Origin: Alphaproteobacteria bacterium
GTDB lineage: Bacteria; Pseudomonadota; Alphaproteobacteria; Rickettsiales; SXRF01
Assembly: GCA_019243895.1 (NCBI GenBank)
Contig: JAFATP010000150.1
Location: 1-6,241 of the forward strand
Reading direction: 5' to 3'
DNA: 6,241 nt
The position numbers and the translations under genes are program-made. Below the pieces are notes generated by a model. It was given only the letters and a program-made list of their open reading frames with translations. It was not told the DNA's origin and made no database searches. Of this stretch, positions 1 through 5,957 are shown piece by piece. The first letter of the stretch is position 1. Every line of letters begins with the position of its first letter.

Positions 1-759
1 GCGGTCCTGCAGCGCGCGGCCGAATTTCTCCTGCAATGCCTTTTCGGAAAGATAGGTGATGTGCGCCGCCATGCGCGCCACCGCCAGCCCCTTGGCGGGA
101 TAGCGCTTGCTTTCGGCGTAGTGCCCGCCGCACCAGTCCGGATCGGCCATGATGGCCTGCCGCCCGATCTCATGAAAGGCGATGTTCTGCGCCGATTGCC
201 TGGCCGAGGTGGCAATCGGCATGGCGGCGAACACGCGGGCGGGATAGCGCGCCACCCATTCCAGCACCTGCATGCCGCCCATGGATGCGCCGATCACGCA
301 CAGCAGCTGGTCGATGCCTAAGTGGTCCAGCAGCAGCGCCTGCGCGCGCACCATGTCGCCCATGGTCACCACCGGAAACTGCATGCCGTAAGGGCGGCCG
401 GTTTCCGGGTTGGTTTCCTTCGGCCCGGCGCTGCCCATGCAGCCGCCCAGGATATTGCTGCACACCACGAAAAAACGGTCGGTATCGATGGGCTTGCCCG
501 GCCCCACCATATTGGCCCACCAACCCGGCTTTCCCGTCACCGGATGGATGCCGGCCACATACTGGTCGCCGGAAAGCGCGTGGCAGATCAGCACCGCGTT
601 GGAGCGCTCCGCATTCAGCGTGCCATACACCTGATATGCCATCGGGAAATCAAACAGCCGCGTGCCGCATTCCAGCGTCAGGCCGCCCCCGGCGCCGAGA
701 TTGACGATCTCCCCCACTTCCACCGCGCGATAGGCGGGTCCGAAATACGATATGGCCAT
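1..759 (-). CDS. metX: Homoserine O-acyltransferase MetX (5' part; C-terminus beyond the left edge)
   Basis: Acylates the hydroxyl of L-homoserine (acetyl-CoA or succinyl-CoA donor), the first committed step of methionine synthesis in the cytoplasm. The frame is open for 253 codons from ATG at 759 to base 1. Family hallmarks of the alpha/beta-hydrolase MetX group are visible: [11 protein letters not shown] (about 60-70), TGKPGWW (75-81), [11 protein letters not shown] (100-110) and the nucleophile elbow GASMGGMQ with Ser159. Later segments such as [15 protein letters not shown] and [11 protein letters not shown] also match. The family is usually about 370-400 residues, so roughly one third is missing, including the catalytic Asp and His. 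The start is 13 bases after the tyrA stop, with only a weak ribosome site, so coupling to tyrA is likely. Acyl-donor specificity cannot be read from this part. In related genomes metW often follows; that would lie to the left of the window. Confidence 0.95.
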   Translation of the reverse strand, partial: MAISYFGPAYRAVEVGEIVNLGAGGGLTLECGTRLFDFPMAYQVYGTLNAERSNAVLICHALSGDQYVAGIHPVTGKPGWWANMVGPGKPIDTDRFFVVCSNILGGCMGSAGPKETNPETGRPYGMQFPVVTMGDMVRAQALLLDHLGIDQLLCVIGASMGGMQVLEWVARYPARVFAAMPIATSARQSAQNIAFHEIGRQAIMADPDWCGGHYAESKRYPAKGLAVARMAAHITYLSEKALQEKFGRALQDR

Positions 760-772
760 AGATGGCGCAAGC

Positions 773-1804
773 TTACTGTGAAATCGCCAGCCGCGCAGCA
801 AAATCCTCCAGCAGCGGCAACAGCACCCCGGCATGGGCGGAGATCAGCTCCAGCATGGGCTCAGCGGGCGAGGCCAGCGGCGCGGTGAAATCCACGAAGC
901 CGCCCCCGGCATAGGGTTTCAGCGGAAACCCCAGCTTATGCTCCTCGGCCGCCGTCACCGCCGCCAGGCATGAGGCCACCACATAAGGAAAAAGCACGGT
1001 GCAGGCCAGCGTATCCGGCTTGTATTTCTGCACGTGCCCAAGCTCTGCGATAATTTGCCGCACCATCTTAAAATAAGCTTCTATCACTATGGATAGATTC
1101 AATTTATTGGCTTGGAATATGCCGCTCCACAGTCCCCGGTTGGCCGCGCACAAGCGCGTGAAGCGGCGAAATGACGCCTCCTCAGGTTCTCGTTTAATTA
1201 CTTCATCCATGTCGCTGACAATAAAGGCGAGATATTGCGGAAGATGCGACACACACGCGTAAACGCGGTCATGCAGCGCGGCGGGCATGTAATCCACCTG
1301 CCCTCCCAGCGTGCGCCATAGCAGCGCCACCGAAGCCACTGCCGCCTGATGAGGATCGTCCGGCGTCAGCACTATTTTTTTCCCCACGAAAAGTTCCTGG
1401 CGCGAGGCGCCGAACCCGCCTTTCTCCCCCCCGGCGATGGGATGACCGGGCACCAGCGCCGCATGCGGCGGCAGATGCGGCGCGATGGCGGTAATGGCGG
1501 CTCCCTTCACGGAGGCCACGTCCGTCACGATCGCGCCGCGTTCCAGCACCGGGCCGATGGCGCGCGCGCACGCCTCAAGCGCGGGAATCGGCGTGCACAA
1601 CACCACCAGTTCCGCACCGTGGGCCGCTTCGGCGGCATTATCGAAGAGCAAATCGGCCGCCCGCTGTGCGTGCGCCTGCACGCGAGCGGCGGGGTCGGGG
1701 TCGGCCACGGCAATCACCACCTCCGGCAGATAGGCGCGCAGCGCCCTGGCAAGCGACCCGCCGATCAACCCCAATCCGATAATGGCCACGCGGCGCAGCT
1801 GCAT
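773..1804 (-). CDS. tyrA: Prephenate/arogenate dehydrogenase TyrA with an extra C-terminal helical segment
   Basis: NAD(P)-dependent oxidative decarboxylation of prephenate (or arogenate) on the way to tyrosine; cytoplasmic. 343 aa from ATG at 1804, chosen because it begins directly with the Rossmann strand ([10 protein letters not shown]) and lies 11 bases after the hisC stop. The open frame continues upstream to 2071, but only by overlapping hisC. N-terminal domain: [10 protein letters not shown] (10-19), VTDVASVKG (93-101, Ser98), [11 protein letters not shown] (120-130, catalytic-type His121). The helical domain starts at about 170 with SHLPQ (186-190, His187) and FRRFTRL (212-218, Arg217, matching the substrate-binding Arg of the family). 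The family's second His in SHLPH is Gln190 here. Residues 256-343 extend past the usual end and carry a second [12 protein letters not shown] motif (300-307). There is no ACT domain. DNA at about 1021-1260 is unusually AT-rich for this gene. The dehydrogenase call is firm; prephenate versus arogenate preference is not resolvable. Confidence 0.92.
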   Translation of the reverse strand: MQLRRVAIIGLGLIGGSLARALRAYLPEVVIAVADPDPAARVQAHAQRAADLLFDNAAEAAHGAELVVLCTPIPALEACARAIGPVLERGAIVTDVASVKGAAITAIAPHLPPHAALVPGHPIAGGEKGGFGASRQELFVGKKIVLTPDDPHQAAVASVALLWRTLGGQVDYMPAALHDRVYACVSHLPQYLAFIVSDMDEVIKREPEEASFRRFTRLCAANRGLWSGIFQANKLNLSIVIEAYFKMVRQIIAELGHVQKYKPDTLACTVLFPYVVASCLAAVTAAEEHKLGFPLKPYAGGGFVDFTAPLASPAEPMLELISAHAGVLLPLLEDFAARLAISQ

Positions 1805-1815
1805 GGACGTCCGCT

Positions 1816-2904
1816 TTACGCTAATGCTGTTTTCAGCGCCGCCAGCAGCGCCTCGTTCTCTTCCTTCAGCCCCACCGTAATGCGCAGGCAATGCGGCAGG
1901 CCATAATTGCCCACCTCGCGCACGATGATGCCCCGGGAAAGCAGAAACGCGTTGACGGAAGCGGCGGAATGCGGCCCGGCGAACGGAAATTCCGCCAGCA
2001 CGAAATTCCCCTCGCTGTCGCGTACGCGCAGGCCCATCGCCCGCAGACTTTCGGTCAGGCGGCCGCGCCACAGCGTGTTATGCGCCACCGCCTTGCGCAG
2101 ATGGTCTTGATCGCGCATGGCGGCGGCCCCCGCCGCGATCGCCGCCGAGGAAAGATTGAACGGGCTGCGGATGCGGTTCAGTACGTCGGCGACGGCAGGC
2201 GGCACGTATCCCCAACCGATGCGCAAGGCGGGCAGGCCGTACGCCTTGGAAAACGTGCGCAGCATCACGGTGTTTTCCCCGGCATTCACCAGGCCGGTGC
2301 CCGGATCGTAATTTGCATCGGTGACATATTCGGCGTAGGCGGCGTCGATCACCAGCAGCACGTGCTCCGGCAGACCCTGGCGCAGCCGCGCCATCTCGCC
2401 GGCGGAAATCATGCTGCCGGTGGGATTGTTCGGATTGGCGATGAATACCAGCCTGGTGCGCGGCGTCACACGCGCCAGCAGCGCATCCACATCCGCCGTC
2501 AGCTGGCGTTCCGGCGCCGCCACCGGCACCGCGCCCGCGCTTTGCGCATAAATTTTATACATCAGGAATCCGTGCTCGCTGTAAAGCACCTCGTCGCCCT
2601 CGCCCGCATAGGCGTGCACCAGCAGGCCGATCAGCTCGTCCGACCCCGCGCCGCACACCAGCCGCGCCACCTCCAGCTCCTGCATCTCCGCAATCGCCTC
2701 GCGCAGCGCATTCGCGTGGCCGTCCGGATAGCGATGGAGCTTGGCGGCCTGCGCCTGATACGCCTCGATGGCGGCGGGGCTCGGCCCCAGCGCCGATTCA
2801 TTGGATGAAAGCTTGATGACGCGCGCGCCACCCGGCGCATGGGATTTGCCGCCCACATACGGGGCGATCTCGAGAATGCCGGGCCTGGGGAGGGGCAGCG
2901 TCAT
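1816..2904 (-). CDS. hisC: HisC-type PLP aminotransferase (histidinol-phosphate/aromatic aminotransferase)
   Basis: Class I/II fold-type I PLP aminotransferase, 362 aa, about the usual HisC length. Visible motifs: substrate-side N-terminus KLSSNESALGPSP (31-43), RYPDG (58-62), ANPNNPTGS (156-164), DAAYAEY (187-193) with Asp187 for the pyridine nitrogen, TFSKAYGLPALRIGWGY (217-233) with PLP-binding Lys220, and IIVREVGNYGLPHCLRITVG (326-345) with Arg329 and Arg341 placed to hold the substrate phosphate/carboxylate. The ATG overlaps the stop of the chorismate mutase gene as ATGA, which implies translational coupling. Because it sits between chorismate mutase and tyrA, I infer that its main role is transamination of prephenate, phenylpyruvate or 4-hydroxyphenylpyruvate, possibly with histidinol-phosphate as a second substrate. 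Sequence alone does not separate the HisC and aromatic roles. Confidence 0.93.
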   Translation of the reverse strand: MTLPLPRPGILEIAPYVGGKSHAPGGARVIKLSSNESALGPSPAAIEAYQAQAAKLHRYPDGHANALREAIAEMQELEVARLVCGAGSDELIGLLVHAYAGEGDEVLYSEHGFLMYKIYAQSAGAVPVAAPERQLTADVDALLARVTPRTRLVFIANPNNPTGSMISAGEMARLRQGLPEHVLLVIDAAYAEYVTDANYDPGTGLVNAGENTVMLRTFSKAYGLPALRIGWGYVPPAVADVLNRIRSPFNLSSAAIAAGAAAMRDQDHLRKAVAHNTLWRGRLTESLRAMGLRVRDSEGNFVLAEFPFAGPHSAASVNAFLLSRGIIVREVGNYGLPHCLRITVGLKEENEALLAALKTALA

Positions 2905-3773
2905 GGCGCAATCACCACGGGCCGCGCATACGCGCCCAGGAACTCCACCGCCATCAGCGCCGCGCCCACATGCTTGATGATCTTTTGCATCGATTCATGC
3001 TCCGGCGTCACGAAGCCCTGGACTTCCACCAGATGGTGCCGGGTTTTCGGCTGCAACGCCAGCGCCTCCACCCAGGTGGCGGTAAGCCCCTCTTCCGCGA
3101 ACGCCTGTTGCAGCCCGTGCATGCTGGCGTTCTCCTCCGCCTGCAGCACCAGGAACGACACGTCGTCTCCCGTCGGCTCCGGCTCCACCATGCCCAGCGC
3201 CAGCGCGTTGACGTTCAGCGCGTCGCGGCCGGGCCGCGCGGCGTACACCAGTGGCAAATGCGCAAACACCCGCGGGCGGGCTTGCGCACCGGAGAGCGCC
3301 AGCCAATCCGGCCACCATCGCCCCTGCTCGCCCGCCGCGAACCCCGGCAGCACGCCGATGGACGCCTTGCCCTCCAGCACGTCCCCCACCACGCGCCGCG
3401 TGCCCGCGTGCCGCGTCATCGGCAGGAAATTACCAAAATATTCGCGCGCCAGCCACGGCAGTTCGGCCTGATCTTTTCCGGCCGCCACCGAAATCGTCAG
3501 CGCGCCCTCCACCGCCAGCGAGGCCATGATAATGCTGCGCCAGATGGACGCCGCGGCCGCCGGCGCGAAATCCGTGCCGCGGAACCATTCCACGATGCGC
3601 CGCACCTGCTGCGCCTCCCGGCCCGGGCGGATGGGGTTGCCGCCCGCGCATTCGCGCGATTTGGTTTCTCCCACTTCGCGCACGATGGCCATGCGCTCCA
3701 CCAGCAGCGTCATGATGCGCTCATCCACCGCGTCGATCTGCGCGCGGAGCCGGGTTAAAGAAGAATCGCTCAT
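2901..3773 (-). CDS. AroQ-type chorismate mutase fused to a degenerate prephenate-dehydratase-like/ACT-like region
   Basis: Converts chorismate to prephenate, the branch point to Phe and Tyr; cytoplasmic. 290 aa from ATG at 3773. Residues 1-95 are an all-helical AroQ mutase. By alignment to the E. coli P-protein from memory, the active-site residues are Arg10, Arg27, Lys38, Arg52 and Glu53, all kept, with Glu89 where E. coli has Gln88. Residues about 92-158 look like the first lobe of prephenate dehydratase (ISVAAG, then AREYFG, GDVLEGKASIGVLPG). Residues about 166-212 resemble the returning part of that lobe. The second lobe appears absent, and the catalytic Thr-Arg-Phe is Val-Ser-Phe (205-207). 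Residues about 217-285 look ACT-like (MHGLQQAF, VEALAL, HHLVEVQGFV, FLGAYARP), but the Phe-binding ESRP is EALA. I infer an active mutase with a dehydratase-dead, possibly regulatory tail. Its stop overlaps the hisC start. Confidence 0.92.
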   Translation of the reverse strand: MSDSSLTRLRAQIDAVDERIMTLLVERMAIVREVGETKSRECAGGNPIRPGREAQQVRRIVEWFRGTDFAPAAAASIWRSIIMASLAVEGALTISVAAGKDQAELPWLAREYFGNFLPMTRHAGTRRVVGDVLEGKASIGVLPGFAAGEQGRWWPDWLALSGAQARPRVFAHLPLVYAARPGRDALNVNALALGMVEPEPTGDDVSFLVLQAEENASMHGLQQAFAEEGLTATWVEALALQPKTRHHLVEVQGFVTPEHESMQKIIKHVGAALMAVEFLGAYARPVVIAP

Positions 3774-3884
3774 GGGTGATTATCGCCGGGCATAATGCTC
3801 GGACGCATCATATAACGCCCACGGCGCGAAACAAGGCTTATCAAGGGGCCTATCCGGTCTATTGCAGCGGCCTGCCCGATTTCT
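3774..3884 (-). promoter_or_regulatory. Intergenic gap with a candidate promoter for the aromatic/methionine operon
   Basis: This is the only sizeable non-coding gap in the window, between the kinase stop and the chorismate mutase start. On the minus strand, TTGTTT (3834-3829) and TATGAT (3812-3807) are separated by 16 bases. TATGAT matches five of six bases of the sigma-70 -10 box, and TTGTTT shares the TTG of the -35 box. A start near 3800 would leave a leader of about 25 bases. No convincing Shine-Dalgarno precedes the ATG at 3773. No leader peptide rich in Phe or Tyr codons, riboswitch or strong terminator is visible. The assignment rests on motif resemblance only. Confidence 0.35.
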
Positions 3885-5381
3885 TTACAGCGCTTCCGGC
3901 GCTTCCGGCTGGGTAAGCGGAAACATAAGGGTCACCCGCGTTCCCACGCCCGGCTCGCTGTCGATGCTGATGCCGCCGCCATGCAGCTCCATCAGTTTCT
4001 TGGTCAGCGGCAGGCCCAGGCCGGTGCCTTCGTATTTACGGTTAAGCCCGCTATCCACCTGGCCGAAGCTCTGGAACGCCTTGTCCACATCCTCTTTCGC
4101 CATGCCGATGCCGGTGTCGGAAATAACGATGGCCATTTGGTGGGTCCCCTCGCGCAGGCTGGCGCGAATATGCACCTTGCCGCCCTCTTCGGTGAATTTG
4201 ACGGCATTGGAAAGAATGTTCAGCACGATCTGAATGAACCGCAGGCGGTCGGCCATCAGTGGCGGCAGGTTGCGCGGCACGTCCAGGGCGATCACCACCT
4301 TGCCCTTGGTGGCGCGGTCGGAAAGAATAGTGACGCATTTGGCGATGGCCTTGCCCACATGCACCTCTTCCAGGTTCAGCGTCAGCTTGCCGGCCTCGGC
4401 CTTGGCCAGGTCCAGGATGTCGTTGATAATATCCAGCAGATGGCTGCCGGATTCGTTGATGTCCTTTGAATACTCCATGTACTTGGCGTCGCCCAGCGGC
4501 CCAAACAGCTGGTTCATCAAAATGGAGGAAAAGCCGATGATGGCATTCAGCGGCGTACGCAGCTCGTGGCTGATATTGGCAAGAAACTGCGACTTGGCGC
4601 GGTTGGCGGCCTCGGCGGCGTCACGCGCGCGCTCAAGCTCGATATTCTGTTGGCGCAGCCGGCTGTCGCGCTCGCCGATTTCCTGAAGCATGGCGTTAAA
4701 CGAATCCGTCAGCACCTTGATTTCATTATTATCGGGCGCGGATCGATTGCCGAACGGATTGGCGCGGATCGAATAATCCTTGTTCAGCGAAATTTCCCGC
4801 GCCGTGGCGGCGAGGCTTAGCACCGGCTTGGAAATGCCCTGCTGCAGCACCACCGCCAGCAGGTATGATACGAACAGCACCGCCAGCGTCACCACCACGG
4901 CGATGTAGGTCTGCTTTTGAATGTATGCGGCGATCTCATGCAGGTCAGACTCGATGTAGATGGTGCCGATGCGCTCGCCCATCTTGACGATCGGCTTCAT
5001 CACCTCCAGCGCCTGCTCGCCCATCACCGTGCGCTCATGCAGGTCGCCGGGGCAATGCGGCGTGATGTTCTCCTGCTCATTGCCGTAGGAAGCGAACACA
5101 TGCCCGTCCTTGTCGTACAGGCAGGCTTGCAGGATGCTGCTGCGCGCGCTGAAGACGCGCATATTGCTTTCGGCCAGCTTGTCGTCGTTAAAGAGCAGCG
5201 CGGCGGTGTTGCGGTCGCCGACGATGGAGGCGGAGAGCGAGAGCTCGTCCATCATCCCCACTTTCAAATTATAAACGCCGATGATGGAGATGATGATGGT
5301 GGTAAGGAGCACGGATATGGTGCTGGCCGCCATGATAATGGCGGTCAAACGGCTGCGTATCGATGCACGGCGCAATGGCAT
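3885..5381 (-). CDS. Membrane sensor histidine kinase: CHASE8-like periplasmic domain, HAMP, HisKA, HATPase
   Basis: Inner-membrane kinase that autophosphorylates on His and passes the phosphate to a response regulator. 498 aa from ATG at 5381. I prefer this to the in-frame TTG at 5387 because AGAAGGA (5394-5388) sits six bases before the ATG and directly abuts the TTG. TM1 is about 12-36 and TM2 about 158-180. The loop between (about 45-150) has CHASE8-like features: GDRNTAALLFND, ILQACLYDKDG.VFASY, ERIGTIYIESDL. HAMP spans about 181-235 and is followed by a charged helix. HisKA: SHELRTPLN with His272, and the alphaproteobacterial FGPLG...SGSHLLDIINDILDLAKAEAGK. HATPase: NILSNAVKF (N box, Asn392), DTGIGM (422-427), AFQSFGQ, GTGLGLP (452-458). 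All catalytic boxes are intact. There is no receiver domain or linked regulator. It lies 17 bases after the YfiR-family gene, so I infer that YfiR-like protein controls its periplasmic domain. Confidence 0.95.
   Translation of the reverse strand: MPLRRASIRSRLTAIIMAASTISVLLTTIIISIIGVYNLKVGMMDELSLSASIVGDRNTAALLFNDDKLAESNMRVFSARSSILQACLYDKDGHVFASYGNEQENITPHCPGDLHERTVMGEQALEVMKPIVKMGERIGTIYIESDLHEIAAYIQKQTYIAVVVTLAVLFVSYLLAVVLQQGISKPVLSLAATAREISLNKDYSIRANPFGNRSAPDNNEIKVLTDSFNAMLQEIGERDSRLRQQNIELERARDAAEAANRAKSQFLANISHELRTPLNAIIGFSSILMNQLFGPLGDAKYMEYSKDINESGSHLLDIINDILDLAKAEAGKLTLNLEEVHVGKAIAKCVTILSDRATKGKVVIALDVPRNLPPLMADRLRFIQIVLNILSNAVKFTEEGGKVHIRASLREGTHQMAIVISDTGIGMAKEDVDKAFQSFGQVDSGLNRKYEGTGLGLPLTKKLMELHGGGISIDSEPGVGTRVTLMFPLTQPEAPEAL
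3890..3907. repeat. Tandem 9-bp repeat (2 copies) at the kinase 3' end
   Basis: GCGCTTCCG occurs twice back to back on the plus strand. On the coding strand it gives a repeated Pro-Glu-Ala-type tail (PEAPEAL) just before the kinase stop. It is probably a small in-frame slippage duplication in an unconstrained tail. Confidence 0.6.
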
Positions 5382-5387
5382 GCGCAA

Positions 5388-5394
5388 TCCTTCT
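5388..5394 (-). promoter_or_regulatory. Ribosome binding site of the histidine kinase gene
   Basis: AGAAGGA on the minus strand, six bases before ATG 5381. It is the clearest Shine-Dalgarno in the window and decides the kinase start against the upstream TTG at 5387, which it directly abuts. Confidence 0.7.
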
Positions 5395-5398
5395 GTCT

Positions 5399-5950
5399 TC
5401 AGTTTTTTATCACTTTTAGGGCAATCTCCAGCAGCTGTGCGTCCACTCTCAAGCCCGCTTCGCTTGCGGCGCGCGTATTCACCACCAGTTTGATTTTATT
5501 ATCGGAAAGAACGAAGCCGACGATGCCCCCGCTTTGCGCGAAATTGTCGAGGTCGCTGACGGTCAGCACCGGCTTCTGCTTCAGCGCCGCCAGAATCTCC
5601 GCCACATGCGCTTCCTGCCCCTGCCCGATATAGAGCATGTGGCAATGGGAGGCGGCGTCCTGCCAGTTTTTCTCTTCCACCATGTTCAGCTTCAGCGCCG
5701 CGGTGGAAGCTTCCTTGAAAACGTTTGCGGCGCTGCTCACGAACGCGCCGTCGCCGGTGGCGCAGATATCGATGCTCTTGCGCTTGGAAACCGCCAGCTC
5801 GCCCGGCCATTCCACGAATTTGACGAAATTATACATGAACGCCGCCTTCACCAGATATTCCTTGGCATCGGCGGCAACGGCGGGCAAAGGCGCCATGCTC
5901 AGCAGACAGCAGAGCGCAATCGCTCTTATTCCTCGGCGTTTATACATCAT
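5399..5950 (-). CDS. YfiR-family (DUF4154) exported periplasmic protein
   Basis: Predicted periplasmic regulator of a membrane signalling protein. 183 aa from ATG 5950; a second ATG follows at 5947. The open frame reaches 5983, but that would overlap the receptor gene and put extra residues ahead of a good signal peptide. N-terminus: basic KRRGIR, hydrophobic AIALCCLLSMAPLPAV, likely cleavage after AVA or AVAA, mature protein near DAKEYLVKAA. Family hallmarks: YLVKAAFMYNFVKFVEWP (32-49), CHMLYIG (103-109), VLTVSDLDNFAQSGGIVGF (128-146), IKLVVNTRAASEAGLRVD (153-170), QLLEIALKV (172-180). In Pseudomonas, YfiR binds and represses the periplasmic domain of the diguanylate cyclase YfiN. Here the adjacent CHASE8-like kinase is the natural partner (inference). 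Two mature cysteines, Cys63 and Cys103, could form a disulfide. The gene begins 7 bases after the receptor stop. Confidence 0.93.
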   Translation of the reverse strand: MMYKRRGIRAIALCCLLSMAPLPAVAADAKEYLVKAAFMYNFVKFVEWPGELAVSKRKSIDICATGDGAFVSSAANVFKEASTAALKLNMVEEKNWQDAASHCHMLYIGQGQEAHVAEILAALKQKPVLTVSDLDNFAQSGGIVGFVLSDNKIKLVVNTRAASEAGLRVDAQLLEIALKVIKN

Positions 5951-5957
5951 ATGCTTT

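Noticed and set aside
170..523. Minus-strand open frame of 117 codons inside metX
   Set aside because: It is a different frame of metX; the true metX frame runs open to the window edge and carries all family motifs.
751..760. Palindrome TATGGCCATA over the metX start codon
   Set aside because: Ten bases with no flanking symmetry or second copy; easily explained by the start codon and Ala-Ile codons.
1805..2071. Upstream extension of the tyrA frame into hisC
   Set aside because: The extra 89 residues are Arg-rich and overlap hisC; the NAD-binding fold begins right at the ATG at 1804.
1891..2808. Long plus-strand open frame (305 codons) opposite hisC
   Set aside because: Rich in His, Arg and Gln with no family signature; it is the antisense shadow of a GC-rich gene whose own motifs are intact.
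2970..3758. Long plus-strand open frame (262 codons) opposite the chorismate mutase gene
   Set aside because: Arg/His/Gln-rich shadow translation with no ribosome site or domain; the minus-strand gene explains the region.
3834..3851. Possible terminator hairpin after the kinase (AGGC/GCCT with 10-base loop)
   Set aside because: Only four pairs and no proper T-run after it; too weak to call.
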